Source of the DNA: Rhodobacterales bacterium
Lineage (GTDB): Bacteria > Pseudomonadota > Alphaproteobacteria > Rhodobacterales > Rhodobacteraceae
DNA length: 16,145 nt
NCBI GenBank assembly: GCA_013298485.1
Contig: JAAFHS010000011.1
Coordinates: 1-16,145, forward strand
Direction: 5' to 3'
Below the pieces are notes generated by a model. That model was not told where the DNA came from and searched no databases. It saw only the letters and a list, made by a program, of their open reading frames with translations. Positions 5,309 through 13,711 of this stretch are shown one piece after another. Position 1 is the first letter of the stretch; every line of letters begins with the position of its first letter. The translations under genes were made by a program, and so were the position numbers.

Positions 5309-7666
5309 TCAGATACTGCCGCCCGGTGACAGGCGGTCGGCGGCGGCGACGATGGCATCGGCATCAATCCCGAAATGGTGGTAGAGATCGGCAATCGTGC
5401 CGGTCTGGCCAAAATGTTCGACGCCGAGTGGCACGGTGCGATGACCTGCGACACCGCCCAGCCATGCGAGTGTGGCCGGGTGGCCGTCGGTGACCGTGAT
5501 CAGGGTGCAATGGGCGGGCAGGGCGGTCATGATCCGCTCGATCAGGCTATGGGCTTGGCGGTTACCACGTGCGCGCGCCCGCTGGGCCGCCGTCCAGCCC
5601 GCATTCAGACGGTCGGCAGAGGTGATGGCGAGCACGCCGACATCGCGGCGCGCGCCCGCCATGCGGCCTGCTGCGGCGATGGCTTCGGGGGCCACGCAGC
5701 CCTGATAGGCGATAACGACATCGGCGTTCGGCCCGGGCGGGCGCAGCCAGTAAGCCCCGTCGATCACCCCTTGGGCAAAGCCCGGGTCATCGCGGCGCAG
5801 CACCTGTTCCAGGGGCCGCGTCGACAGGCGCAGATAGACCGATCCGCCGGTTTCATCGCGCAGCCATGTGCGTTCATTCGGGTCGCCCTCGCCATCCCGT
5901 TGCAGATAGCCAAAGGCCCAGTCCATGATGAGGTTGAGTTCATCCAGATAGGCGGGCTCGAAGGCCGCAAGCCCATCCTGCGCCATGCCGATCAGCGGGG
6001 TGGAGATGGATTGATGCGCGCCGCCCTCTGGCGCGAGGGTGATGCCCGACGGCGTGCCCACGAGCAGAAACCGCGCATCCTGATAGCAGGCATAGTTCAG
6101 CGCATCCAAGCCCCGCACGACGAACGGGTCATAGACCGTGCCCACCGGGATCAGGCGCTGCCCAAACAGGCTGTGCGACAGGCCCGCCGCCCCTAGCATC
6201 AGCATCAGGTTCATCTCGGCGATGCCAAGCTCGATATGCTGGCCTTGCGGGCCAAAGGCCCATTTCTGTGCGGATGCCACACGCTCATCACGAAAGGTGT
6301 CGGCGCGGGGGGTCCTGGCGAACAGGCCGCGCCGGTTGACCCAGCCGCCAAGGTTGGTCGAGACGGTGACATCGGGCGAGGTGGTGATGATGCGATCGGC
6401 CAAGGGGCCGCCCTGACGTGCCAGATCATCCATGATCTTGCCGAAACCGGCCTGGGTGGACAGGATTTTGTCGGTCAGCGTGACCGGGCCGGGACTGGCA
6501 ATTTCGGGCGCGGTGAAGCGGCGGCGGCCTTGGGCGAAAAACGGCACGTTGTCGAGGAACCTCTGCATCTCGGCGGGGTCGGCAATGGTCGCCAGGGGTG
6601 CCCATTCCGCGCCCGGGCGCACGCCCATGTGGGTACGGAACGCGTCGAACTGCGCAGGCGTCATCAGGCCCGCGTGATTGTCCTTGTGGCCCGCAAGAGG
6701 CGTGCCCCAGCCTTTGATCGTATAGGCAAGAAAGACCGTCGGCGTGTCATCCGCCACGGCATCCATCTGCGCACACAGCGTTTCAATGCAGTGCCCGCCA
6801 AGGTTTTCCATCAGCGCGGCGAGGTCATCATCACTGCGCCGCGCCATAAGGGCTGTCACATCGCCCTGATCGCCGATGTCGTCCATCAGGCGTTTGCGCC
6901 AAGCCGCCCCGCCTTGAAAGGTCAGCGCCGAATAGAGCGCATTGGGGCAGCGGTCGATCCAGGTCTGCAGCGCCGCACCACCCGGCTCGGCAAAGGCCGC
7001 GCGTTGCCGGGCCCCGTATTTCAGACGCACCACGCGCCAGCCAAAGGCCCCGAAGATCGCCTCGATCCGGCTCCATAGCCCCTCATGGACCACGCCGTCC
7101 AGGCTTTGGCGGTTATAGTCGATGACCCACCAGACATTCCGCAGATCGTGCTTCCAGCCTTCCTGCAGCGCCTCATAGATATTGCCTTCGTCAAGCTCGG
7201 CATCACCGATCAGGGCGATCATCCGGCCCTTTGGTGCCTCCCAGCCATGGCCGTGGATGTAATCCTGCACGAGGCTGGCAAAGATCGGGATGGCGGCGCC
7301 AAGGCCGACGGAGCCGGTGGAGAAATCGACATCGTCGATATCCTTGGTGCGCGAGGGATAGCTTTGCGCGCCGCCAAGCCCGCGGAAGTTTTCCAGCTTT
7401 TCGCGGGTCTGGTGGCCCATCAGATACTGGATGGCGTGGTAGACGGGGCTGGCATGCGGCTTGACGGCAATGCGGTCTTCGGGGCGCAGGACGTGGAAGT
7501 AAAGTGCTGTCAGGATCGACACGAGGGAGGCGGAACTCGCCTGATGGCCACCGACCTTGACATCCGCCTCGCCCTTGTCGCGCAGGTGGTTCGCGTTGTG
7601 GATCGTCCAGCAGGCAAGCCACAGGAGGCGCTGTTCAAGGGTTTTCAGGGTGGCGAGATCGGTCAT
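5309..7666 (-). CDS. AceE/transketolase-like thiamine-diphosphate enzyme
   Basis: This 785-residue protein has the homodimeric pyruvate dehydrogenase E1/transketolase layout in one chain. The ThDP/Mg2+ motif is 'GDAELDEGNIYEAL' (154-167), where the usual GDG reads GDA. Conserved histidines lie in 'GGHQASSAS' (H41) and 'KPHASPVYH' (H71, H77), with 'STGSVGLGAAIP' at 117-127. The pyrimidine domain has 'ELGIAEMNLM' with the likely activating glutamate and 'GAHQSISTPLIG', which parallel AceE. AceE is about 887 residues, so this is a shorter relative. No E2 or E3 gene is beside it, so a 2-oxoacid dehydrogenase role is uncertain and a transketolase-like role is possible. GGAG at 7673-7676 lies 6 nt before the ATG. 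A hairpin downstream of the quinone oxidoreductase gene separates it from that gene. Confidence 0.8.
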   Translation of the reverse strand: MTDLATLKTLEQRLLWLACWTIHNANHLRDKGEADVKVGGHQASSASLVSILTALYFHVLRPEDRIAVKPHASPVYHAIQYLMGHQTREKLENFRGLGGAQSYPSRTKDIDDVDFSTGSVGLGAAIPIFASLVQDYIHGHGWEAPKGRMIALIGDAELDEGNIYEALQEGWKHDLRNVWWVIDYNRQSLDGVVHEGLWSRIEAIFGAFGWRVVRLKYGARQRAAFAEPGGAALQTWIDRCPNALYSALTFQGGAAWRKRLMDDIGDQGDVTALMARRSDDDLAALMENLGGHCIETLCAQMDAVADDTPTVFLAYTIKGWGTPLAGHKDNHAGLMTPAQFDAFRTHMGVRPGAEWAPLATIADPAEMQRFLDNVPFFAQGRRRFTAPEIASPGPVTLTDKILSTQAGFGKIMDDLARQGGPLADRIITTSPDVTVSTNLGGWVNRRGLFARTPRADTFRDERVASAQKWAFGPQGQHIELGIAEMNLMLMLGAAGLSHSLFGQRLIPVGTVYDPFVVRGLDALNYACYQDARFLLVGTPSGITLAPEGGAHQSISTPLIGMAQDGLAAFEPAYLDELNLIMDWAFGYLQRDGEGDPNERTWLRDETGGSVYLRLSTRPLEQVLRRDDPGFAQGVIDGAYWLRPPGPNADVVIAYQGCVAPEAIAAAGRMAGARRDVGVLAITSADRLNAGWTAAQRARARGNRQAHSLIERIMTALPAHCTLITVTDGHPATLAWLGGVAGHRTVPLGVEHFGQTGTIADLYHHFGIDADAIVAAADRLSPGGSI

Positions 7667-7757
7667 GGCATGCTCCGCTTTCGCGCGATGTTAACGCAGG
7701 GCCATGGCGAAGGGTATGCCGTTCAGTGCCCGGTGTGGTGGGTGCTTATCATGCGGA

Positions 7758-7784
7758 ATCCTCTGCCCGAAGGGGGCAGAGGAT
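7758..7784 (-). terminator. Perfect 11-bp hairpin, probable terminator of qor
   Basis: Bases 7758-7768 (atcctctgccc) pair perfectly with 7774-7784 around a 5-nt loop. It lies 86 bases downstream of the quinone oxidoreductase stop and 92 bases upstream of the AceE-like start. No long T-run follows on the minus strand; TTTTAT follows on the plus strand. Termination is therefore likely but not certain. Confidence 0.5.
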
Positions 7785-7826
7785 AGGTTTTATGTGTCGC
7801 GGACCGGGCAAGGGCCCGGATCCGCT

Positions 7827-7868
7827 CCCGCATGCCTCCGGCGGGGATATTTTTGCAGAGAGGAAGAT
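7827..7868. repeat. Rhodobacteraceae-type 3' flanking element
   Basis: The stretch contains cccgc/gcggg arms around 'atgcctccg', then 'gatatttttgcagagaggaag', and abuts the stop codon of qor. I recall very similar 'cctccggcggg...tattt...aagag' sequences as frequent gene-end elements in Rhodobacteraceae genomes. Here only one copy is visible, so the repeat status rests on that knowledge, not on this window. Confidence 0.4.
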
Positions 7869-7869
7869 G

Positions 7870-8844
7870 TCAGGGGATGAGAACCATGGAGCCGGTGGTC
7901 GCCCGGGATTCGAGGGCCAGATGCGCCTTTGCGGCGTCGGTAAGGGGCAGGGTCTGGCCGATGTGGATGTTCACCTGCCCCTTGCGGATGACATCGAACA
8001 GATCGGCGGACGCGCGGGCGAGCCAGCCAGGTTGGGCGGTATGGTGGAAGAGCGTGGGGCGTGTCAGGCGCAGGGAGGCACGGGCGAGGTGGGAGACGCG
8101 GACATCATCGGGGGGACCGGAGGACTGGCCAAAGCTGACAAGGGTGCCGAAGGGGGCAAGGCATGCGAGCGAGCCCATGATCGTATCGCGCCCGACGCTG
8201 TCATAGACGGCCTGCACGCCCCTGCCTTCGGTCAGGGCGCGCACCTGCGGGGCAAAGTCACCGGCGCGGTAGTCGATCACATGAGTATAGCCGTTGGTCT
8301 GTGCCAGTGCTGCCTTGGCGGCACCGCCGGCCGTGCCGATGGCGCGGATGCCCTTGGCGGCGAGCCACTGGCCCGCGATCAACCCGACACCACCCGCCGC
8401 CGCATGGACGAGGACGGTATCGCCGGGCTGCACGGCATAGGAATGGTGGATCAGATAGTGCGCGGTCAGGCCTTTGAGCATCACGGCAGCGGCAATGTCG
8501 TCAGGGATGTCATCGGGCAGGACCACAGCCTGATCCGCAGCGATGACGCGGTGGGTGGCATAGGCGCCATTGGCCTTCGTGTAGGCAACGCGCTGACCGA
8601 TGGTGAAGCCTGCGACACCGGGGCCGGTGCCTTCGATGACACCCGCACCTTCACTGCCGGTGATCAGATTCTTCGGCTGGGGCCAGGGATAGGAGCCTTG
8701 CCGGAAATAGACATCAATGAAATTCACCCCGATGGCCGTGTGGCGGATCAGAACCTCACCTGCGCCCGGGGTGGGGATCGTGATGGCGGTGCGGGTCAGC
8801 ACATCGGCGGGGCCGGGTGCCGCCGCGATCATGGCATAGGACAT
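7870..8844 (-). CDS. qor: NADPH:quinone oxidoreductase (zinc-independent MDR family)
   Basis: This 324-residue cytosolic enzyme is of the quinone oxidoreductase branch of medium-chain dehydrogenases/reductases, which pass electrons from NADPH to quinones. 'GVNFIDVYFRQGSYPWP' (39-55) is the QOR substrate-side signature. 'VHAAAGGVG' (146-154) is the nucleotide-binding loop, followed by 'GTAGGAAKAALA'. The zinc-binding cysteine and histidine residues of alcohol dehydrogenases are absent. The length equals the usual 320-330 residues. The start at 8844 is preceded by AGGAGA with about 8 nt spacing. It lies 99 bp downstream of tauC on the same strand, so read-through from the tau operon is possible, though no functional link is evident. 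Confidence 0.92.
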   Translation of the reverse strand: MSYAMIAAAPGPADVLTRTAITIPTPGAGEVLIRHTAIGVNFIDVYFRQGSYPWPQPKNLITGSEGAGVIEGTGPGVAGFTIGQRVAYTKANGAYATHRVIAADQAVVLPDDIPDDIAAAVMLKGLTAHYLIHHSYAVQPGDTVLVHAAAGGVGLIAGQWLAAKGIRAIGTAGGAAKAALAQTNGYTHVIDYRAGDFAPQVRALTEGRGVQAVYDSVGRDTIMGSLACLAPFGTLVSFGQSSGPPDDVRVSHLARASLRLTRPTLFHHTAQPGWLARASADLFDVIRKGQVNIHIGQTLPLTDAAKAHLALESRATTGSMVLIP

Positions 8845-8943
8845 GGAATGCTCTCCTTTTCCCGTCAGCCTATCGCATGGCGGCGTACCCGCCAGCCCGC
8901 ATCAGCGCACAACCCTTGTGTGCGGCGGTGTGGAATGGCCCGT

Positions 8944-10185
8944 CTATCCCCGGCCTTTCCAGGGCACCAGCCACGTCTCGGCCATGCGCATCAGGATGTC
9001 GATGCTGTAGCCGATCACGCCGATCAGGATGATGCCCATCACGACGATATCGGTCAGCTGGAATTTCGAAGCGGCAATGATCATCATACCCGCCCCCTTT
9101 TCGGCCGCGACCAGTTCGGCGGCAACCACGGTGCCCCAGCAGACCCCCATGGCAACCCGCGCACCGGTAAAGATGTCGGGCAGGGAATTGGGGATGATGA
9201 CATGACGCAGGATCTGCCATTTGGATGCACCCAGCGAATAGGCGGCATGGATTTTCGACAGGCGCACACCCGACACGCCCGACCGCGCGGCGATGACCAT
9301 GATCCAGAGGGCCGCAAGAAACAGCAAAGTGATCTTGCCGGTTTCCCAGATGCCGAACCAGATGATAATCAGCGGGATCAGTGCCAAAGGCGGCACCGGG
9401 CGCATGAATTCCACGATCGGGTCGAACCAGCCGCGAAACCAGCCAGAAAGGCCCATCGCATAACCAAGCGGGATGCCGACGATGGCACCAAGCGCGAAAC
9501 CGGCGAGCACGCGCTGCAGGGATGCGGCCAGATGTTCCCAGAGCGAGGTGTTCTGATAGCCTTTGGTTGCGATTTCCTTAAGCCGTGCGGCCACAGCCTC
9601 GGGTGCGGGCAGCCAGATCGGCTCCATCTGCCAGCCCTTGGCAGGTTCCACGTTAAGCGAGCCCTTGGGGGTCAGTACGATGCGGGCGTTGTCGATGAAC
9701 AGCGGCACATCGGGCGTGATGGGTTGGCCGTTGATGGCGGTGATGGTGGCCGCCTCGCCGTCATTTGCGGTGGGTTTCACAAGCACGGAGCGCCATGCGG
9801 CAACGGTGCCCGCGTCATCCTTGGCAAAGCCATCGCCGGGCGTGACGGCGGGTGGTTCGACCGTCGCGCCGAAGTCATGCGCCAGAAGATGCACCACCGC
9901 ATCATCGGTACCGGTCGCATTGGTGGCCGTGTAGGTAAAGCTGAGATCCCCCTTGAACGGGCCCGGCACGTGCAGCGGCGTCAGGCGTGATCCGGTAAAG
10001 GCGCCCCAGATCAGGAAAATCGCGAGCAACGACAGGACGCTGGCCACACGGTCAGGTGTCACGGCACTCTCGTCGCCGAAGGTGACGGTTTTCAATGAGG
10101 TGAAATCCGATCGCTGGCGGCGCAAGGCGCGGGTCACGATCCAGGCGATGACGAAAATCCCGATGTAGAGGGCGGCAAGCGTCAT
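8944..10185 (-). CDS. tauC: Taurine ABC transporter permease TauC with periplasmic insertion
   Basis: This 413-residue inner-membrane permease is of the BPD_transp_1 type, the channel of the taurine importer. Two N-terminal membrane segments (about 3-20 and 48-63) flank a short cytoplasmic loop. A soluble, probably periplasmic stretch runs from about 70 to 190, and the canonical permease core starts near 210. The EAA loop 'AAYSLGASKWQILRHVIIP' (314-332), which docks on the ATPase, is intact. Most TauC/SsuC proteins have 250-300 residues, so the N-terminal extension of over 100 residues is notable. The start codon overlaps the tauB stop (ATGA at 10185-10182), which indicates translational coupling. 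Assignment as the taurine permease comes from the operon with tauB and tauA next to tpa. Confidence 0.9.
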   Translation of the reverse strand: MTLAALYIGIFVIAWIVTRALRRQRSDFTSLKTVTFGDESAVTPDRVASVLSLLAIFLIWGAFTGSRLTPLHVPGPFKGDLSFTYTATNATGTDDAVVHLLAHDFGATVEPPAVTPGDGFAKDDAGTVAAWRSVLVKPTANDGEAATITAINGQPITPDVPLFIDNARIVLTPKGSLNVEPAKGWQMEPIWLPAPEAVAARLKEIATKGYQNTSLWEHLAASLQRVLAGFALGAIVGIPLGYAMGLSGWFRGWFDPIVEFMRPVPPLALIPLIIIWFGIWETGKITLLFLAALWIMVIAARSGVSGVRLSKIHAAYSLGASKWQILRHVIIPNSLPDIFTGARVAMGVCWGTVVAAELVAAEKGAGMMIIAASKFQLTDIVVMGIILIGVIGYSIDILMRMAETWLVPWKGRG

Positions 10186-10988
10186 GCGGCACCCTCCTTG
10201 CGGCCCATGATCTCTTCCTCCATGCCCCAGATCATTGTCAGGATTTCCTCACGCGTGTCGGCAAAGCCATCGCTGCGCTTGACCGCGCGCAGGTCGGCCC
10301 CCACGCCGCGTTCGGCAAAGGGCAGGTTGTATTCCTTGAAGATGCGCCCCGGACGCGGGGCCATCACGATCAGCCGTTCGCCCAAAAGCAGCGCCTCTTC
10401 GACCGAATGGGTGATCAGGATCACGGTCTTGCCGGTCTCTTTCCACAGCTTCAGCACCAACCCTTGCATCTTTTCCCGCGTCAGCGCGTCAAGCGCGCCC
10501 AAGGGTTCGTCCATCAGGATGACGTCCGGGTCGTTGGCAAGGCAGCGGGCGAGCGCCACGCGCTGCTGCATGCCGCCGGACAACTCATACACGGCCTTGT
10601 CGCCGAAGTCCTGCAAGCCCACGGTTGCGAGCAGATGATCGGTGATCCTGTCGCGGTCTGATTGTCCCATGCCCTTCATGCGGGGGCCGAAGTCGATGTT
10701 GCGGCGCACGTTCATCCATTCAAAAAGCGCGCCCTGCTGAAAAACCATGCCGCGTTCGGGATGCGGACCGGTCACGGGATGCCCGTTCAGCAAGACCTTG
10801 CCAGAGGTCGGTGCCAGAAAGCCTGCAAGAATGTTAAGAAGCGTGGTCTTGCCACAGCCCGACGGGCCGAGGACCGAGACCAGCTCGCCTTTCTGAATGG
10901 TCAGATTGATATCCTGCAGTGCCTGGACTGAACCGCCGTTGGGCAGATCGAAACGCATCGAAAGGGCGTCGATGATGAGGCCGGTCAT
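10182..10988 (-). CDS. tauB: Taurine ABC transporter ATP-binding protein TauB
   Basis: This 268-residue cytoplasmic ATPase powers the TauABC importer. Motifs in order are Walker A 'GPSGCGKTT' (41-49), the Q-loop in 'VFQQGALFEW' (82-91), the ABC signature 'LSGGMQQRVALAR' (136-148), Walker B 'VILMDEP' (156-162), the D-loop 'GALD', and the switch histidine H194 in 'LITHSVEEAL'. The 'ALFEWMNVRRNI' segment after the Q-loop is typical of the nitrate/sulfonate/taurine (NitT/TauT) family. It lies between tauA (51-bp gap with a stable hairpin) and tauC (4-bp overlap). Confidence 0.93.
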   Translation of the reverse strand: MTGLIIDALSMRFDLPNGGSVQALQDINLTIQKGELVSVLGPSGCGKTTLLNILAGFLAPTSGKVLLNGHPVTGPHPERGMVFQQGALFEWMNVRRNIDFGPRMKGMGQSDRDRITDHLLATVGLQDFGDKAVYELSGGMQQRVALARCLANDPDVILMDEPLGALDALTREKMQGLVLKLWKETGKTVILITHSVEEALLLGERLIVMAPRPGRIFKEYNLPFAERGVGADLRAVKRSDGFADTREEILTMIWGMEEEIMGRKEGAA

Positions 10989-11008
10989 ATTCTGTGTTCC
11001 ACCGAGTT

Positions 11009-11032
11009 GGGGCGGCCATCGCAGGCCGCCCC
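11009..11032 (-). other. Intercistronic hairpin between tauA and tauB
   Basis: GGGGCGGCC (11009-11017) and GGCCGCCCC (11024-11032) form a perfect 9-bp GC stem with a 6-nt loop. It starts 8 bases after the tauA stop codon on the minus strand, and no T-run follows. Such hairpins after binding-protein genes in ABC operons commonly stabilise the upstream message or cause partial termination, giving more binding protein than transporter. That role is inferred here. Confidence 0.6.
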
Positions 11033-11039
11033 GATCGCG

Positions 11040-12038
11040 TTAAAGGGCGGATGCCGCCGCAAGCGGCCCCGTGTTCACGGTCGGGCCATAGTCCGGCAGT
11101 GCGGCCGGGATCGACCCTGCGGTGACGAACACCTCGGCGACACCTTTCATGAAGGTCTGCGCACCGCCGCCCAGCCATTTCGGACCCATCTGCTCTTCCA
11201 CCGACGGAAAGACGAAGGTCGCCATGGTTTCGGCAGTGGCGGCTTCGTCCATCCCGGCATCCTGTGCGATGACAGGCAGCATTTCGGCCTGGGCAGAGCC
11301 TTCGTTCCAGGCGGCATTGGCATCTGCCGTGACTTTCAGGAACTTGGCCACAAGGTCGGGATTTTCAGCCACGAACGAGGCATTGGCGGAGGTGACGTCA
11401 AACACCAGCAGACCCAGTTCCTCTTTTTCGGCCCCGGTCAGCAGGACGTTGCCGTGTTCCTTCATCCGGCGCAGCGAGCCGCCCCAGCCGCAGACCATGT
11501 CAAGGCTGCCCTGGGCAAAGGCTGCAGCGCCATCCGGCGGGGCCATGTCGACGATTTCCATCGAGGCCACATCCACGCCGAAATGTTCCATCTGCTTGAG
11601 GAAACCGTAATGCGCGGCGGAGCCGACGGGCAGGGCCACCTTCTTGCCAGCCAGTTCGGACGCGTTGTCCTTGGTGATTTCCAGATCGGTGCGCACGACG
11701 CAGTTGTCGTTTTCGGCATAGCTGACCGCGACGTCGATCACCTGCAGATCCTGACCTGCGCTGGTCGCGTTCACGAAGGGCGGTACCCCCTGGCTGACCG
11801 AGATTTGCACATCGCCCGAGGCCATGGCCGCACTCATCGCGGTGCCGGTATCAAAGGCGCGCCAGTTGACCTTGACGCCCAGCGCCTCGTCATAGGTGCC
11901 GTTCACTTTGGCGAACTGGAAGGGCATGGGCCATTCAAGGAAATAGCCGACAGTGATTTCTTCCTGCGCAAAGGCGGGGGCCGCCGACAGCAGGGCAAGT
12001 GCGGCGACAGCGCCGCGCAGCAGGTTACGGGAAGTCAT
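11040..12038 (-). CDS. tauA: Taurine ABC transporter substrate-binding protein TauA
   Basis: This is a 332-residue periplasmic binding protein. A Sec signal peptide covers residues 1-24 ('MTSRNLLRGAVAALALLSAA', then 'PAFA') with cleavage before 'QEEITVGYFLEWP'. The mature part has the NitT/TauT-family pattern 'GYFLEWPMPFQFAKVNGTYD', 'DTGTAMSAAMASGDVQIS' and 'LDMVCGWGGSLRRM'. The start at 12038 is chosen because GGAGG (12048-12052) lies 9 nt upstream and because it gives a standard signal peptide; the ATG at 12047 would abut the GGAGG, and one at 12194 would add unrelated residues. It is the first gene of tauABC, divergent from tpa, with a TauR-type direct repeat between them. Confidence 0.93.
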   Translation of the reverse strand: MTSRNLLRGAVAALALLSAAPAFAQEEITVGYFLEWPMPFQFAKVNGTYDEALGVKVNWRAFDTGTAMSAAMASGDVQISVSQGVPPFVNATSAGQDLQVIDVAVSYAENDNCVVRTDLEITKDNASELAGKKVALPVGSAAHYGFLKQMEHFGVDVASMEIVDMAPPDGAAAFAQGSLDMVCGWGGSLRRMKEHGNVLLTGAEKEELGLLVFDVTSANASFVAENPDLVAKFLKVTADANAAWNEGSAQAEMLPVIAQDAGMDEAATAETMATFVFPSVEEQMGPKWLGGGAQTFMKGVAEVFVTAGSIPAALPDYGPTVNTGPLAAASAL

Positions 12039-12206
12039 GGATGTCATCCTCCAGGTGTTGGGCCGCACAGGTATCGTCCTGCGTCGGCTGAAGAGTCGGT
12101 CGTGTTCACAGGCAGCGGCTGCAAGTCGCCGGTACAGGTGTGGCGGGCGAATTGCGCGAAGGCTAGTCTTTTCTTGCGATCTGCAATCAACCAACAGAAT
12201 CCTGCA

Positions 12207-12239
12207 CTGGATATATCAGAGGTGACTTGCTGGCCCTAA
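12207..12239 (+). promoter_or_regulatory. TauR-type direct repeat in the tauA/tpa intergenic region
   Basis: CTGGATATAT (12207-12216) and CTGGCCCTAA (12230-12239) are direct repeats starting 23 bp apart. TauR of Rhodobacter capsulatus is known to activate tpa by binding direct repeats upstream of its promoter. The same 23-bp arrangement recurs before xsc (15376-15408). An AT-rich stretch (gattattgatcaaat, 12260-12274) lies about 20 bp downstream, where a -10 element would be expected. The 292-bp gap from 12039 to 12330 should also carry the tauA promoter, which I could not place. Confidence 0.75.
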
Positions 12240-12283
12240 GGGGTTGTGCGACATTCCATGATTATTGATCAAATCACGCTGGA

Positions 12284-12302
12284 CTGCCCGCAAATCGGGC
12301 AG
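12284..12302 (+). other. Hairpin in the tpa leader
   Basis: CTGCCCG (12284-12290) and CGGGCAG (12296-12302) form a 7-bp stem with loop caaat. It lies 28 bases before the tpa start, just ahead of the weak ribosome binding site AAAGGA (12315-12320). No T-run follows. A role in translation or mRNA stability is only possible. Confidence 0.35.
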
Positions 12303-12330
12303 GGCGATGCACCCGAAAGGACGACACCCC

Positions 12331-13704
12331 ATGGACGGTATGGCCAATGACATCTCCGCAGTGGTCGAAGCGGACCGCGTACATGTGTGGCACCACCTGA
12401 GCCAGCACAAGCAGTATGAAACCGTGGACCCCCGCGTGATCGTTGAAGGCAAGGGAATGCGCGTCTGGGATGCGAAGGGGAAAGAGCATCTGGATGCGGT
12501 CTCAGGTGCGGTCTGGACCGTGAATGTGGGCTATGGGCGCGAGAGCATTGCCAATGCGGTGCGCGACCAATTGCTGCGCATGAACTATTTCGCGGGGGCT
12601 GCGGGCACGGTGCCGGGCGCGATTTTCGCCAAGCGGCTGATTGAAAAGATGCCGGGGATGAGCCGGGTTTACTACAACAACTCAGGTTCCGAGGCGAATG
12701 AGAAGGTCTACAAGATGGTGCGCCAGATCTCGCACCGGCACCATGGGGGCAAGAAGAACAAGATCCTGTTCCGCGAGCGGGATTATCACGGCACGACAAT
12801 TGCGAACCTTGCCGCGGGCGGGCAGTTCCAGCGCAACATGCAATACGGCCCGTTCCCGGATGGTTTCGTGATGGTGCCCCATTGCCTGGAATACCGCGCG
12901 CAGTGGGACGGGGCCGATTACGGCCTGCGGGCGGCGAATGCGATTGAAGAGGTGATCCTGCGCGAAGGGGCCGATACGATCGGTTGTCTGGTGCTGGAAC
13001 CGGTGACGGCGGGCGGCGGCGTGATCGTGCCACCAGCGGGATATTGGGAGCGGGTGCAGGAGATTTGCCAGAAGTACGACATCCTGCTGCATATCGACGA
13101 GGTTGTTTGCGGCGTGGGGCGGACGGGGACGTGGTTCGGCTATCAGCACTATGGCGTGCGCCCCGATTTCGTGACGATGGCGAAGGGCGTGGCATCCGGC
13201 TATGCAGCGATTGCCTGCACGGTGACCACGGAGGCCGTGTTCGACATGTTCAAGGATGATCCATCGGATCCGATGAGCTATTTCCGCGACATCAGCACGT
13301 TCGGCGGTTGCACGGGCGGGCCTGCGGCGGCGATTGAGAATATGCGGATCATCGAGGATGAGGGGCTGCTGGACAATACGCTGCGGATGGGCGACCGGCT
13401 GATGGCGAACCTGCACGGGCTGATGGACAAGCATAAGGTCATCGGCGATGTGCGCGGCAAGGGGCTTTTCTGCGGGGCGGAGCTGGTGGCAGACCGGGGC
13501 ACCAAGGAGCCTGCGGATGAGAAAAAGGTGCAGGCCGTTGTCGCCGATTGCATGGCGCAGGGCGTGATCATCGGGGCCACGAACCGGTCTGTGCCGGGGT
13601 TCAACAACACCCTGTGCCTGTCGCCTGCGCTGATTGCGACACCGGATGACATCGACCAGATCACCGATGCGATTGATGCGGCCCTGGGCCGGGTGTTTGC
13701 CTGA
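12331..13704 (+). CDS. tpa: Taurine-pyruvate aminotransferase Tpa
   Basis: This 457-residue cytoplasmic class III PLP aminotransferase moves the amino group of taurine to pyruvate, giving sulfoacetaldehyde and alanine. 'YYNNSGSEANEKVYKM' (114-129) binds the PLP phosphate, 'LLHIDEVVCGVGRTG' carries D256 for the PLP pyridine nitrogen, and 'TMAKGVASGY' carries the Schiff-base lysine K285. The N-terminal 'VWHHLSQHKQY' and the length fit Tpa enzymes. ATG 12331 is taken as the start; ATG 12340 is an in-frame alternative, and the ribosome site AAAGGA is 10 nt before the first. Context supports the assignment: divergent tauABC, then tauR and xsc. A strong hairpin follows 7 bases after the stop. Confidence 0.95.
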   Translation: MDGMANDISAVVEADRVHVWHHLSQHKQYETVDPRVIVEGKGMRVWDAKGKEHLDAVSGAVWTVNVGYGRESIANAVRDQLLRMNYFAGAAGTVPGAIFAKRLIEKMPGMSRVYYNNSGSEANEKVYKMVRQISHRHHGGKKNKILFRERDYHGTTIANLAAGGQFQRNMQYGPFPDGFVMVPHCLEYRAQWDGADYGLRAANAIEEVILREGADTIGCLVLEPVTAGGGVIVPPAGYWERVQEICQKYDILLHIDEVVCGVGRTGTWFGYQHYGVRPDFVTMAKGVASGYAAIACTVTTEAVFDMFKDDPSDPMSYFRDISTFGGCTGGPAAAIENMRIIEDEGLLDNTLRMGDRLMANLHGLMDKHKVIGDVRGKGLFCGAELVADRGTKEPADEKKVQAVVADCMAQGVIIGATNRSVPGFNNTLCLSPALIATPDDIDQITDAIDAALGRVFA

Positions 13705-13711
13705 CGGATTG

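Noticed and set aside
8906..8924. Inverted repeat cgcaca/tgtgcg after tauC as a terminator
   Set aside because: The stem is only 6 bp and lacks a T-run on either strand.
7726..9990. A 754-codon open frame on the plus strand
   Set aside because: It lies antisense to qor and tauC, whose domain motifs are clear. Its translation has no recognisable domain and has the His/Gly/Asp/Arg-rich composition of a GC-rich shadow frame.
12279..12288. CTGGACTGCC as a third TauR half-site in the tpa leader
   Set aside because: It has no partner at 23-bp spacing and the TAA half is absent; it also lies within the leader hairpin region downstream of the likely promoter.
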